The notes beneath the pieces are model-generated. The model was not told where the DNA came from, did not search any database, and saw only the letters and a list, made by a program, of their open reading frames with translations. A stretch of 64,000 nt of DNA, taken from positions 62,001 through 126,000 of the forward strand of contig NZ_JAFEJS010000007.1 of NCBI RefSeq assembly GCF_018555385.1, in the 5' to 3' direction. This DNA is from Bifidobacterium santillanense (GTDB taxonomy: Bacteria > Actinomycetota > Actinomycetes > Actinomycetales > Bifidobacteriaceae). Both the position numbers and the translations under genes were made by a program. Shown in pieces: positions 41,350-49,929 of the stretch (its first letter is position 1; every line of letters starts with the position of its first letter).

Positions 41350-41405
41350 TGTTAACGCTCACAATTTCCGTGGTCCATTGTACAGACGGGGGCGGGTGAG
41401 CACAA
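41350..41405 (-). promoter_or_regulatory. araB promoter and LacI-type operator
   Basis: On the minus strand TTGTGC (41400-41405) and TACAAT (41377-41382) are spaced by 17 bp. Downstream of the -10 lies TGTGAGCGTTAACA (about 41350-41363), matching the palindrome TGTGAGCGCTCACA at 42702-42715 in 11-12 positions. A repressor bound there would block RNA polymerase. Confidence 0.72.
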
Positions 41406-41516
41406 CCCCGACGTGTCTCGGTTTATAACGGTTTGATAACAGGCCATAATCCCGCCTCATATCCCCGCCGTTCCGGGACCCGCGCCATGTCCGCCGTCGG
41501 ACGGGCGCGGGAACGC

Positions 41517-42635
41517 TCACGCCACGCGCGGCACCGGGCCGAGCGAGGTGCGGTCGCACACCGTCGCCGGCACCAGTCCGACGCCGTGCTGCGTGTTGGG
41601 CAGCTGCGGCGCCGACCCCTCCCCCAGCAGGCGCAGGGTCTCTCGCATCGCCGCCGTGCCGAGCCCCTCGAAGTCGGGGCGCACGGTGGTCAGCGGCGGG
41701 TACATGTTGTCCATCGCGGTCATGTCGTCGAACCCGACGAGACTCACGTCCTGCGGGATGCGCAGGCTGTGCTCGTGCAGCGCGCGCGCCACGCCCACCG
41801 CCTGGCTGTCGTTCGCCGTGACGACCGCCGTCGGCAGCCGCGCGCCGGTCACGCCGGCCGTGTCGATCAGCCGGTTCATCTTCGCGTACGCCTCGCTCGA
41901 CTCCCACGTCTTGCAGCGCATCACCTGCGTCTGCACCGACTCGCGCGCCGACAGCGTCTCCCACGCGGTCAGTCGCGTCGCGGCGTCGCGCCATTCCGCC
42001 GGTCCCGCCAGATACAGGACGCGACGATGCCCGGCAGAGGTGACCAGCCGCATCACGCGCTCCATCGCGCCCCACTGGTCGATGCCGACGAACGACGTGC
42101 GCGACAGGCCGTCGTCGGGGATCAGCGAGCGCGCCTCGCGCATGCTCATCCCGCCGTGCGTCGACGTGACGATGACGCGCGGCTGGCTGACGCGGGCGCG
42201 GCAGGCGACGTCGAGCATCACGTCGGTCGGGGTCAGGAAGATGAACGCGTCGACGTTCTGCTCGTTGAACGTGTCGATGAGATTGTCGAATTCGCGCTGG
42301 GTGCACAGGGCCTCGTGCACCATCATCACGCTCATGAACAGGCCGTGGCCGCGGGCGATCGACTCGATCGAGGAGATCGCGGAGATCGGGCCGTAGAACT
42401 TGAGGCCGCCGGCGATGAGTCCGATCGTGCGCGAGCGGCTCGAGGCCAGGGCGCGTGCGGAGTTCGACGGACGGTAGCCGAGCTCGCGGATCGCGGCCTT
42501 GACGCGGGCGCGCGTCGCCTCGGAGACGTCCGGCGAATTGTTGATCACGCGCGAAACCGTCTGATGGCTGACCCCCGCGAGCTTGGCGACCTCGAACATC
42601 GAGGGACGTTTGTTCGTATTGCGGCTGGAACCCAT
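41517..42635 (-). CDS. LacI-family regulator of the arabinose genes (AraQ-like)
   Basis: A 372-aa repressor. The HTH (MFEVAKLAGVSHQTVSRVINNSPDVS, about 12-37) is canonical and followed by a sugar-binding domain. The start at 42635 has AAGGAGAAGAGG; the in-frame upstream ATG at 42659 is less likely. Its own upstream region has a perfect CGTGAGCGCTCACA-type palindrome (42702-42715), and a close match lies at the araB promoter, so auto-regulation and control of araBDA are likely. LacI-type AraQ proteins are known as broad carbon regulators in bifidobacteria; the extra sites near the GPH and nan genes fit that. Confidence 0.87.
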   Translation of the reverse strand: MGSSRNTNKRPSMFEVAKLAGVSHQTVSRVINNSPDVSEATRARVKAAIRELGYRPSNSARALASSRSRTIGLIAGGLKFYGPISAISSIESIARGHGLFMSVMMVHEALCTQREFDNLIDTFNEQNVDAFIFLTPTDVMLDVACRARVSQPRVIVTSTHGGMSMREARSLIPDDGLSRTSFVGIDQWGAMERVMRLVTSAGHRRVLYLAGPAEWRDAATRLTAWETLSARESVQTQVMRCKTWESSEAYAKMNRLIDTAGVTGARLPTAVVTANDSQAVGVARALHEHSLRIPQDVSLVGFDDMTAMDNMYPPLTTVRPDFEGLGTAAMRETLRLLGEGSAPQLPNTQHGVGLVPATVCDRTSLGPVPRVA

Positions 42636-42701
42636 ACCTCTTCTCCTTCCGCGCGGCACTGCACTTATGGGTTCCAGCTTATCGCGAACACGCGTCCGAC
42701 A

Positions 42702-42715
42702 CGTGAGCGCTCACA
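42702..42715. promoter_or_regulatory. LacI-type operator upstream of the ara regulator
   Basis: CGTGAGCGCTCACA contains the 12-bp perfect palindrome GTGAGCGCTCAC. It lies 67 bp before the regulator's ATG and is the strongest member of a set of four related sites in the window. Confidence 0.72.
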
Positions 42716-42773
42716 GTCACATTCTCCGTGTCAACTTATGGATTTTATGGATTGCATCCGGCTCCAGGTGACC

Positions 42774-42860
42774 GCGGGCGGTCGTCGGCCTCCGTTCCGG
42801 ACACGCTCAAGGCCGCTCGGCCAAGCCTACGGTCCGGAACGGAGGCCGACGACCGCCCGC
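42774..42860. repeat. Hairpin element with perfect 29-bp arms and a conserved ~30-nt loop (copy 2)
   Basis: Arms 42774-42802 and 42832-42860 are perfectly complementary (29/29). The 29-nt loop, read on the minus strand, contains CTTGGCCGAGCGGCC and matches the loop of the 10145-10232 element in about 27 of 30 positions, while the arms are unrelated. It lies ~100 bp past the rnhB stop and upstream of the LacI gene, in the 326-bp gap 42636-42961. Confidence 0.9.
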
Positions 42861-42961
42861 TCTGTTTCGGCGATGTGTTGCGTTGGGCATTGCGTGCCGT
42901 GGCTGGACCGGGCGCTTCCGCCGGCAGCGTGGCATCCACGGGACGGGGCCGGGCGCCGTGC

Positions 42962-43768
42962 CTACACGAGCTTCCAGCTGAGGCGGTGGAGGTCGCTGGG
43001 GCCTTGGGCGAAGATGGCGGCGCGGTGGGTCTCGGTGCCGTAGCCCTTGTTGCGCTCCCATTCGTAGGGGGCGTATTTGGGGTCGGAGGCGGCGAGCTCG
43101 GTCATGAGGTGGTCACGGGTGACCTTGGCGATCACGGCGGCGGTGGCGACGACGGCGCAGTGGCGGTCGCCCTTGACCTTGGTGACAACGTGTGCAGGAA
43201 TCGGCACGTCGGGGGCGTCGAAGGTGTTCATCGCCTTGGTGATGTAGTCGCTCGGGCCGTCGAGGATCGCGCCGACGCGGATGGGACGATCCGGACGCTC
43301 ACCGCCCGGAGGGGTCGTCAGTCCGAGCTTGCGCTCGACCTCGGCGAGGGCGCGCAGGGCGGCGACGCCGAGGGCGTAGGTGATGCCCCACTCGTCGATC
43401 TCGGCGTTCGACGCGGAGCCGACGGCGTAGGCCGCGCACCACTCGGTCAGCTCGTCGTAGATGGCCTCGCGGCGGTGCTCGGTCAGCAGCTTGGAGTCGG
43501 CGACGCCGGCCGGGACGGCCAGCGGAGCGCGGCGGACGGCGGAGTCGGACGTCGACGGGGAATCGACCGTCGATGCGGAACGGGTCGACGGCATGGAGTC
43601 GGACGCCGTGCCGAAGTCCGCTCCCAGCAGGTCGCGCGACCACACCGCCGCGCAGCCGACCATCACCGGGCCGGCGAGCGCGCCGCGGCCGACCTCGTCG
43701 AAGCCGCACACGAGGTCGTACCCCTGCGCGGCGAGGTCGCGTTCCATATCGAGTGTCGGCGTGATCAT
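42962..43768 (-). CDS. rnhB: Ribonuclease HII
   Basis: A 268-aa enzyme removing ribonucleotides and RNA primers from DNA. The active-site motif DEVGRGALAGP starts at 24. Later acidic residues (GAILDGPSDY) and KGDRHCAVVATAAVIAKVTRD match the family. Residues ~53-87 are a Ser/Thr/Asp-rich insertion after the first catalytic strand that relatives lack. The ATG at 43768 has AAGGAAG. It is followed at the 3' end by a long hairpin. It is probably transcribed with lepB and rplS upstream. Confidence 0.94.
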   Translation of the reverse strand: MITPTLDMERDLAAQGYDLVCGFDEVGRGALAGPVMVGCAAVWSRDLLGADFGTASDSMPSTRSASTVDSPSTSDSAVRRAPLAVPAGVADSKLLTEHRREAIYDELTEWCAAYAVGSASNAEIDEWGITYALGVAALRALAEVERKLGLTTPPGGERPDRPIRVGAILDGPSDYITKAMNTFDAPDVPIPAHVVTKVKGDRHCAVVATAAVIAKVTRDHLMTELAASDPKYAPYEWERNKGYGTETHRAAIFAQGPSDLHRLSWKLV

Positions 43769-43808
43769 CGTGGACTTCCTTCGGGCCGTCGGCGGACGCG
43801 GCAGGCCG

Positions 43809-44600
43809 TCACTTCGAGGCGCTCGACGCGTCGGGCACGTTCTCGAAGACCTCGTGGTGGGCGTCGAGCGTGCTCATGCGGTCGAGCGGCCAGTAGCGGA
43901 CGAGGCCGACGCCGACGACGTCGGAGATGGGGACCAGGCCGTGGTCGCCGTCGTCCTGATGGTAGCGGGAGTCGGAGGAGTTGGCGCGGTTGTCGCCCAT
44001 GACGAAGACGTGGCCGGCGGTGACCTTGACGCTGAATGGGAAGGCGCTGGGGTCGACGCCCTCCTTGAGGTAGGCGCTTTCGTCGATGGCCACGCCGTTG
44101 ACCGTGATCGGCTGGCCGGCGCCCTCGCATTCGACGGTGTCGCCGGGCAGGCCGATGAGGCGCTTGATGAGGTAGTCGCCGGCCAGCGGATTGCCCGACT
44201 GCTCACCGGAGAGCCAGTCGGCGGGGTCATGGAAGACGACGACGTCGCCGCGCCGGAGGTCGAAGACGCGCGGCGTGAGCTTGGAGGTGACGACGCGGTC
44301 GCCGGGTTCGATCGTGCTCTCCATCGAACGCGACGGGATCTCGTAGAAGCCGACGAGCAGGATTCGGATCAGCAGGACGATGAGGATCGGGATGCCGCAC
44401 CAGATGAGCGTGTCGCGCCAGGAGAACCCACCGTCGGTATGGCCGTCGGACTTGGCGGCGCGACCACCCACCGCCGGATCGACCGGTTCGTCGACGACGC
44501 CGACGACTTCGGCGGTCACGGGCATGTCGGACGGATCGACGCCGTGGTTGGCCACGTCGATGGTGTACTGGTCGCGTTCGTCGGATTCGTTGAGTGCCAT
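43809..44600 (-). CDS. lepB: Signal peptidase I
   Basis: A 263-aa membrane protease that removes signal peptides. A ~60-residue acidic cytoplasmic head precedes one membrane segment (about 64-84). Catalytic Ser92 is in IPSRSMESTI and Lys146 in DYLIKRLIGLPGD; the GDNRANSSDSR box follows. It sits between rplS and rnhB, an order common in actinobacteria. Confidence 0.95.
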   Translation of the reverse strand: MALNESDERDQYTIDVANHGVDPSDMPVTAEVVGVVDEPVDPAVGGRAAKSDGHTDGGFSWRDTLIWCGIPILIVLLIRILLVGFYEIPSRSMESTIEPGDRVVTSKLTPRVFDLRRGDVVVFHDPADWLSGEQSGNPLAGDYLIKRLIGLPGDTVECEGAGQPITVNGVAIDESAYLKEGVDPSAFPFSVKVTAGHVFVMGDNRANSSDSRYHQDDGDHGLVPISDVVGVGLVRYWPLDRMSTLDAHHEVFENVPDASSASK

Positions 44601-44660
44601 GGTTCCCTTCCTGTGCGTCGCTTCACGGCTCGGCCCATCATAGTGCGTGGGTATGGAAAC

Positions 44661-44689
44661 GGCCCGGAGAACCAGTGGTCTCCGGGCCG
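44661..44689 (-). terminator. Hairpin terminator 3' of rplS
   Basis: GGCCCGGAGA...TCTCCGGGCC pairs with a single bulge; on the minus strand it is followed by GTTTCC. It lies 34 bp after the rplS stop and before lepB, so rplS is at least partly insulated. Confidence 0.75.
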
Positions 44690-44723
44690 GATTTCACGCT
44701 TTCCGCTCTTCAGCGGATCGACG

Positions 44724-45080
44724 TCACTTGGCGCGACGCTCGACGATACGAGCGGCCTTGCCGCGCAGGGCGCGCAGGTAGTACAGCTTGGCGCGGCGGA
44801 CGCGGCCCAGACGCACGACCTTGATGGAGTCGATGGACGGGGAGTGCAGCGGGAAGCGACGCTCCACACCGGTGCCGAAGCTGATCTTGCGGACGATGAA
44901 GGTCTCGCGCACGCCGGCGCCCTTACGGGCGATGACCACACCGGTGAAGGTCTGGATACGGGAGTTGTTGCCTTCCTTGATCTTGACGTTCACGTCGACG
45001 GTGTCGCCCGGACGGAAGGCCGGGATCTCCTCGGCCGGCTTCATGTGCTTGGCGTCGAAAGCCTCGATGGCGTTAACCAT
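44724..45080 (-). CDS. rplS: 50S ribosomal protein L19
   Basis: A 118-aa ribosomal protein at the 30S-50S interface. [59 protein letters not shown] sequence is unmistakable, broken here only for length limits. The 427-bp stretch upstream to the next gene includes a GC-rich leader and, further out, the long hairpin at 45340-45507. Confidence 0.97.
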   Translation of the reverse strand: MVNAIEAFDAKHMKPAEEIPAFRPGDTVDVNVKIKEGNNSRIQTFTGVVIARKGAGVRETFIVRKISFGTGVERRFPLHSPSIDSIKVVRLGRVRRAKLYYLRALRGKAARIVERRAK

Positions 45081-45339
45081 GATTGATCCTTAGGTGCCGC
45101 CGCATATCGGCCACCGGTCAGGGCGGGCGTTTCACGGCCACGATCCGGGCATCCCGCCCGCGCGGCTCCACGCCTGCCGATTTTCTTTCCCTCGCGGGTC
45201 TGCCCGGAGGGGGTGCCAATCCGCCGGGAATCGCGCCTCACGGCAGCCCGGCTGGACCTTGAGCGACACGGGTTTATGCGGCGACCCGCGTCACGACACA
45301 GCAATCATCCAGAATATTGGAGTGTGGGGACAAGGACCC

Positions 45340-45507
45340 GCGCGCAGAGAACGGTTCTCAACAACGAACGTGTGAGCCTACCGCACATGAACACACAACC
45401 GCACATCGCCGAAAAGCCCAATATTCCAAGGATTCGGAGGTGCGCGTGTGCGATTGGCGCGCGTCTGGGGCTCACACGTTTCTTAATGAGAACCGTTCTC
45501 TGCGCGC
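45340..45507. repeat. Long inverted repeat (39-bp arms) abutting the DUF1893 gene
   Basis: Bases 45340-45378 pair with 45469-45507, except for a central ~7-base mismatch block, around a 90-nt loop. The right arm ends on the base next to the DUF1893 stop codon (45508-45510). Outer arms carry GCGCGCAGAGAACGGTTCTC. Strong RNA hairpin likely. Confidence 0.85.
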
Positions 45508-45978
45508 TCACCGCGCCATGAGACGGGCGACGGCGGCGCGGATGGCGGTTTCGGCCGCGTCGAGGTCGTCTATGGATGCCACGGATCGCTCTATCGGACA
45601 CATGCCGGTCCCGTCTCTGTTGAGGATGACGGGCACGAGCGTGCCGTAGGACGCCTCGATGCCGTGCGCGCGCAGGGCGGCGAGCCCCGCCTCGCTCATC
45701 GTCGCGGCCCAGACGGCTTTGACGCCGAGCTTCGCGTAGAGCAGCGCCGCGCCCTTGCCGACCACGCGGTCGGCGGCCGAGAACCCGTCGAGGCGTGCGC
45801 CCGCGGCCAGCCACTGCAGCAGCGGGCGCACGCCGCGGCCGGAACCGGTCAGGGTCTCGATTGCGTCGTCCCTGTCAGCACCGCCATCCCCCGGCCCGCC
45901 GGCCGGAGTGCGGCAGGCCGCGACCCCGAGCGTATCGTCGCCCAGCAGCACGGCCTTCGCACGTTCCAGATCATCCAT
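45508..45978 (-). CDS. DUF1893 domain protein
   Basis: A 156-aa protein. The segment VVGKGAALLYAKLGVKAVWAATMSEAGLAALRAHGI and the end NRDGTGMCPIERSV match the DUF1893 family (TM1506-like, cytidine-deaminase-related fold), whose function is not established. A Gly/Asp-rich stretch near residues 25-40 looks inserted. The ATG at 45978 has GGGGAAGG. The stop codon touches a long hairpin. Confidence 0.78.
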   Translation of the reverse strand: MDDLERAKAVLLGDDTLGVAACRTPAGGPGDGGADRDDAIETLTGSGRGVRPLLQWLAAGARLDGFSAADRVVGKGAALLYAKLGVKAVWAATMSEAGLAALRAHGIEASYGTLVPVILNRDGTGMCPIERSVASIDDLDAAETAIRAAVARLMAR

Positions 45979-45996
45979 ACGGCACCTTCCCCTCAC

Positions 45997-46126
45997 TTCT
46001 TAGGCAGTTTTTGCGTTTCCTAGGCACATCGTCCGTGAATCTCCGCCGAAAACGGCCGGATTCCCGAGGGTCACGCGGCGGATGCCGCAGGGCACCTGCC
46101 TAGGAAACGCACAATGTGCCTAAGAA
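45997..46126. repeat. Inverted repeat (30-bp arms) between ECF S-component and DUF1893 genes
   Basis: TTCTTAGGCA-N6-GCGTTTCCTAGGCA (45997-46026) pairs with 46097-46126; only the middle six bases differ. Each arm is itself two near-repeats of a TAGGCA/GTTTC unit. The loop is ~70 nt. It lies 70 bp after the S-component stop codon. Confidence 0.85.
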
Positions 46127-46195
46127 ACACAGTCCGGTCTCATTCAGACGAAACAACACGTTGCGGTGGCCATCCCGACGGCATTCCGTCCACGA

Positions 46196-46783
46196 TCAGT
46201 CGCGATGGCGGTCGACGGCGGCCATGACGACCGGGATGAGCACCCACTGCAGGATGAGGCCCGGCAGACCGGTGCCGACGGCGGCCCACACGCTCGCGAC
46301 GGACATGCTCGCGTTGCCGAGCAGGTAGACAGCCACGGCGATGGCGAGGGCGTCGACCAGACGACCGGCGACCTGCGCGGCGACGAGCTTGCCCAGCCAG
46401 CCGAGCGGCGAGGGCACGGCCGCAGGCAGTTCGACCCCGCGAAGAAGCCCCGCGAACAGGCCGTAAGAGGCAAGCTCGATGACCATGAACGGGACCATCG
46501 GCGCCATCGGCATGCCGGTCAGCACGAAGCTGATGATCGGCGCGAGCGCTCCGGTGGCAAGGCCCGCGAACGGGCCGGCCAGCAGGCCCACGAGCAGCAC
46601 GGGCAGGTGCATCGGCAGCAGGGTCTGGCCGATCATCGTGCCCAGGCCCATCGCCGCGCCGGCCACATGGAAGACCTGCGGCAGGGCGACGGCGGCGACC
46701 ACGGCGAGGACCGCCGCGATGGACTGGAACCTCACGGACGGCAGCGCGTAGGCGCGCGTCGCGGATTCGGATGGTGATTGCAT
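46196..46783 (-). CDS. ECF-transporter S-component-like membrane protein
   Basis: A 195-aa protein with about six hydrophobic segments. LPMHLPVLLVGLLAGPFAGLATGALAPIISFVLTG resembles vitamin/cofactor S components of energy-coupling-factor importers. The substrate cannot be read from sequence. No EcfA/EcfT genes are in the window, so a shared module is presumed. The ATG at 46783 has AAAGGA. The 155-bp leader (46784-46938) has GC-rich stems, including GGGCCGGCC pairing with a GCCGGCCGGCCC arm; I do not recognise a known riboswitch. Confidence 0.75.
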   Translation of the reverse strand: MQSPSESATRAYALPSVRFQSIAAVLAVVAAVALPQVFHVAGAAMGLGTMIGQTLLPMHLPVLLVGLLAGPFAGLATGALAPIISFVLTGMPMAPMVPFMVIELASYGLFAGLLRGVELPAAVPSPLGWLGKLVAAQVAGRLVDALAIAVAVYLLGNASMSVASVWAAVGTGLPGLILQWVLIPVVMAAVDRHRD

Positions 46784-46938
46784 GACGAATTCCTTTCACG
46801 GGTATGATGCGGGGATTGCTCCCCCGGTTAGCTTCGCCGGCGGCCCCTGTACCGGAGGGGGCGGCGTGAAAGCGGGCCGGCCGGCTTCGCCCATGGTCTC
46901 TCGGGCTTCTCGGCGGGGAGGGCCGGCCCCGGATGGCT

Positions 46939-47850
46939 TCAGCGCTTGTCGAGGTCGACGAGCTGGTATTCGCGGCTGCCGAGGCCCATCTCGACGGCGT
47001 GTTCGATGGTGTGGATGCCGTGGCGCGACTCGATACGCTCGATGAGCGGCTCCTTGTTGTCCTTCGAGACGTACACCATGTCGACGCACGCCTGGTCGAC
47101 GGCCACCGGGTCGAGCGAGCCGCAGATGCCGATGTCGTCCATGACCGGCGCGTGCGGATGGCCGTCGCAGTCGCAGTCGACGGAGAGGTTGTTCATCACG
47201 TTGATGAAGAGCATCTCGCCCTTGAGCGTGTTGAACACGGCGGTCGCGGCCTCGGCCATCGCCTCGAGGAACGCGTCCTGATCGCCGCTGAACGGGTTCG
47301 GGAGGATCTCGTCCTGGCCCGAGTGCAGGCGGCGCTTGCCGTTCGACGAGGCCATGCCGATCGAGATGTTCTTCAGGGCCCCGCCGAAGCCGCCCATCAT
47401 GTGGCCCTTGAAGTGCGAGAGCACCGCATAGTAGTCGTAGTTCGGGAAGTGCGAGCCGACGATGTCGCCGCTGATGCGCCGGCCGCCCTCGACCGGGATC
47501 TCGATCTCGCCCTCCTCGTCCTGGATGTCGCACGGGGCGATGTCCATGAACCCGTGCTCCCTGATGGTCCTCCAGTGGTGCTCGGACGTGTCGCGCGTGC
47601 CGGCGTACGCCGTGTTGCACTCGACGATCGTGCCGTTGAGCCGCTGCACCAAGTCCTTGATCAGCGCCGGCTGCAGGTAGTGCGTGTTGCCGCCCTCCCC
47701 CGAGCTCAGCTTGACCGCGACCCTCCCCTGCGGATGCGCGCCGAGCGCCTCGTACACGCGCATCAGCCCGGCGGGGCTGATATCGCGCGTGAAGTAGACC
47801 TTCGCCGCCATTGGATAGTCGGTCCGGTATGTCCTGACTGCTCCCGTCAT
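46939..47850 (-). CDS. DUF362 domain protein
   Basis: A 303-aa cytosolic protein of the DUF362 family. AAKVYFTRDI, KLSSGEGGNTHYLQPALIKDLV, NCDCDGHPHAP-like VDCDCDGHPHAPVMDDIGICGSLDPVAVDQACVD and SRHGIHTIEHAVEMGLG are recognisable. Some relatives bind an iron-sulphur cluster through Cys; here three to four Cys lie close together (about 224-238) but no second ferredoxin motif is seen. The ATG at 47850 has AAGGAGG. It may be cotranscribed with the S-component gene after it. Confidence 0.85.
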   Translation of the reverse strand: MTGAVRTYRTDYPMAAKVYFTRDISPAGLMRVYEALGAHPQGRVAVKLSSGEGGNTHYLQPALIKDLVQRLNGTIVECNTAYAGTRDTSEHHWRTIREHGFMDIAPCDIQDEEGEIEIPVEGGRRISGDIVGSHFPNYDYYAVLSHFKGHMMGGFGGALKNISIGMASSNGKRRLHSGQDEILPNPFSGDQDAFLEAMAEAATAVFNTLKGEMLFINVMNNLSVDCDCDGHPHAPVMDDIGICGSLDPVAVDQACVDMVYVSKDNKEPLIERIESRHGIHTIEHAVEMGLGSREYQLVDLDKR

Positions 47851-47955
47851 GCGTTGCCTCCTTGCGTCGCGATTGACGTTTCCTTCCCCTCCCAAGGATA
47901 GTCGCGCCGGGTTACGCGGCCAAGACCGGGACGGAGAACGACGCGCAACGCGAAA

Positions 47956-47995
47956 GGGCGCCCGACGCCATCGGCGAACGATGACGCGGGCGCCC
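47956..47995 (-). terminator. Terminator 3' of nanA
   Basis: GGGCGCCCG and CGGGCGCCC pair over a ~22-nt loop, followed on the minus strand by TTTCGCGTT. Ends the nan importer-lyase unit. Confidence 0.75.
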
Positions 47996-48030
47996 AGCCG
48001 CTACCGTGACAGGCGACGATCGGATCGGAC

Positions 48031-48990
48031 TCAGACCTCGGTGGAGGCGCTCACCTCCTCGGGCGTGCGCACCGGCTCGAGGCCGCACTCGCGCAGGACG
48101 GCGGCCACGGCCTCCACGTTCGCGCCCTTGAGCGGCTGGACCGGGTTGGGCATCTGGTTGGTGTCGAACACGCCGAGCAGCGCCATGGCGGTCTTGAACG
48201 CGCCGACGCCGGCGCCGAAGCCGGAGACGCCGGAGGTGACGTTCACGATGTTCATCAGCGCGGCGAGCTTGTCCTGCTCGGTGCGCACGGTGGCCCAGTC
48301 GCCGGCCTCGCAGGCCTTCCACATGCGCACGTAGCCGGTGCACTCCACGTTGCCCAGGCCCGGCACGCTGCCGTCGGCGCCGGCCATATAGGCGCCGTCG
48401 ACGACGACCTCCTGGCCGGTGAGCAGGATCAGCGGATGGCCGGCCTTGCGGTTGGCGTCGACGAGGAAGCGGAAGGCGACGTCGTCGTTGGAGGAGTCCT
48501 TGACGCCGGTGAGCACGCCGTCGAGGCCGAGGCGGATCAGCAGGTCGCCGGGCAGCTTGACGTGGACGCACACGGGGATGTCGTAGGCGAACAGCGGCAG
48601 GTCCACGGCCTCGTGGATCAACCTGAAGTGGCGCTCGATCTCGGGCAGGCCGCCGAGCGCATAGAACGGCGCGGTGGCGACGATCGCGTCGGCGCCCAGT
48701 TCGGCGGCGACCTTCGCGTGCTCGATGACGCGCTCGGTCTCCGTGTCGATGCAGCCGACGAGGACCGGCACGCGGCCGGCGACGAACTCGACGGCGGCCT
48801 CGATGATCTCGCGGCGGCGCGCGTCGGTGCTGAAGACGACCTCGCCGGACGAGCCGAGGAAGAACAGGCCGTCGACGCCGGCGTCGATCAGGCGGTCGAT
48901 GGAACGCTTGAAGCTGGCGCGGTCCAGTTCGCGTTCGGCGGTCAGCGGGGTGACGACCGGCGGGATGACGCCGCGGAAGGTGTGGTTCAT
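48031..48990 (-). CDS. nanA: N-acetylneuraminate lyase (DapA/NanA family)
   Basis: A 319-aa TIM-barrel aldolase. Schiff-base Lys164 (GVKDSS), Tyr136 (FAYDIP) and the carboxylate-binding GSSGE (46-50) are present. The family includes sialic acid lyase and dihydrodipicolinate synthase; the setting with nanE, nanK and a GntR regulator supports cleavage of sialic acid to ManNAc and pyruvate. It ends the importer operon, 118 bp after the last ATPase gene. Confidence 0.87.
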   Translation of the reverse strand: MNHTFRGVIPPVVTPLTAERELDRASFKRSIDRLIDAGVDGLFFLGSSGEVVFSTDARRREIIEAAVEFVAGRVPVLVGCIDTETERVIEHAKVAAELGADAIVATAPFYALGGLPEIERHFRLIHEAVDLPLFAYDIPVCVHVKLPGDLLIRLGLDGVLTGVKDSSNDDVAFRFLVDANRKAGHPLILLTGQEVVVDGAYMAGADGSVPGLGNVECTGYVRMWKACEAGDWATVRTEQDKLAALMNIVNVTSGVSGFGAGVGAFKTAMALLGVFDTNQMPNPVQPLKGANVEAVAAVLRECGLEPVRTPEEVSASTEV

Positions 48991-49107
48991 GATGGTTCCT
49001 TTGCGCTTTCGATGCTTCGGGGCTTCCGTGCCCCGTGGGTTCGTGGATTGGGTTGGATGGAATGTCGGCGGGGCACGCCGGGGGGTGGCGCGCCCCGGGC
49101 GGGTGCG

Positions 49108-49929
49108 TCAGATGCACTCGTCCTTGGTCGGGTGCAGCAGGGACGGCGCGGCGCCCAGCAGCAGCTTGGTGTAGTCGTCCTGCGGGTTGTACAGCACGTC
49201 CTTGGCCTCGCCGTGCTCGACGATGGTGCCGTGGTTCATCACGACGATCTCGTCGGAGACGTAGCGGACCGTCTGGATGTCGTGGCTGATGAACACCATC
49301 GACAGGCCGAGCGACTTCTTGAGGTCGGACAGCAGGTTGAGGATCTGCGCGCGCACGGACACGTCCAGGGCGCTGGTCGGCTCGTCGGCGATGATCGCGT
49401 CCGGGTTGAGCGAGAGCGCTCGGGCGATCGCGACGCGCTGGCGCTGGCCGCCGGAGAGCTGGCCGGGCAGCGCGTTGAGCGCCGACTTGGGCAGGCCGAC
49501 CATGTCGATCAGCTCGTAGGCGCGCTTGCGACGGGCCTCGGCGGAGCCGAGCTTGTGCACGATCAGCGGGTCCATGAGCTGGTCCTGCACGCTCATGCGG
49601 GCGTTGAGCGCGGTGGCCGGGTCCTGGAAGACCACGGAGACCACGCGGCCGATGTCCATGCGCTCCTTGGCGGTGCGCTTGGTGACGTCCTGGCCCTTGA
49701 AGAAGACCTTGCCGCCGGTGACGGACTGCAGACCGCACATCACGTTGGCGGTGGTGGACTTGCCGCAGCCGGACTCGCCGACGATGCCGATGGTCCGTCC
49801 GGGCATGAGCCGGAGGTTCACCTTGTTGACGGCGGTGACCTTCTTCGGGTGGAAGAGGGTGCCGGCGCGCGTGGTGAACACCACCTCGGCGTCCCTCAGC
49901 TCGATGATCGGGGTGTCGTTGCTGCTCAT
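49108..49929 (-). CDS. Sialic-acid locus ABC transporter ATP-binding protein (OppF-like)
   Basis: A 273-aa ATPase with Walker A GESGCGKST (51-59) and LSGGQRQRVAIARALSLNPDAIIADEPTSALD. Belongs to the peptide-importer class. Overlaps the permease-ATPase fusion gene by ATGA (49926-49929). With it and the 52004 permease and 53207 binding protein it forms a SatABCD-type importer. Confidence 0.92.
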   Translation of the reverse strand: MSSNDTPIIELRDAEVVFTTRAGTLFHPKKVTAVNKVNLRLMPGRTIGIVGESGCGKSTTANVMCGLQSVTGGKVFFKGQDVTKRTAKERMDIGRVVSVVFQDPATALNARMSVQDQLMDPLIVHKLGSAEARRKRAYELIDMVGLPKSALNALPGQLSGGQRQRVAIARALSLNPDAIIADEPTSALDVSVRAQILNLLSDLKKSLGLSMVFISHDIQTVRYVSDEIVVMNHGTIVEHGEAKDVLYNPQDDYTKLLLGAAPSLLHPTKDECI

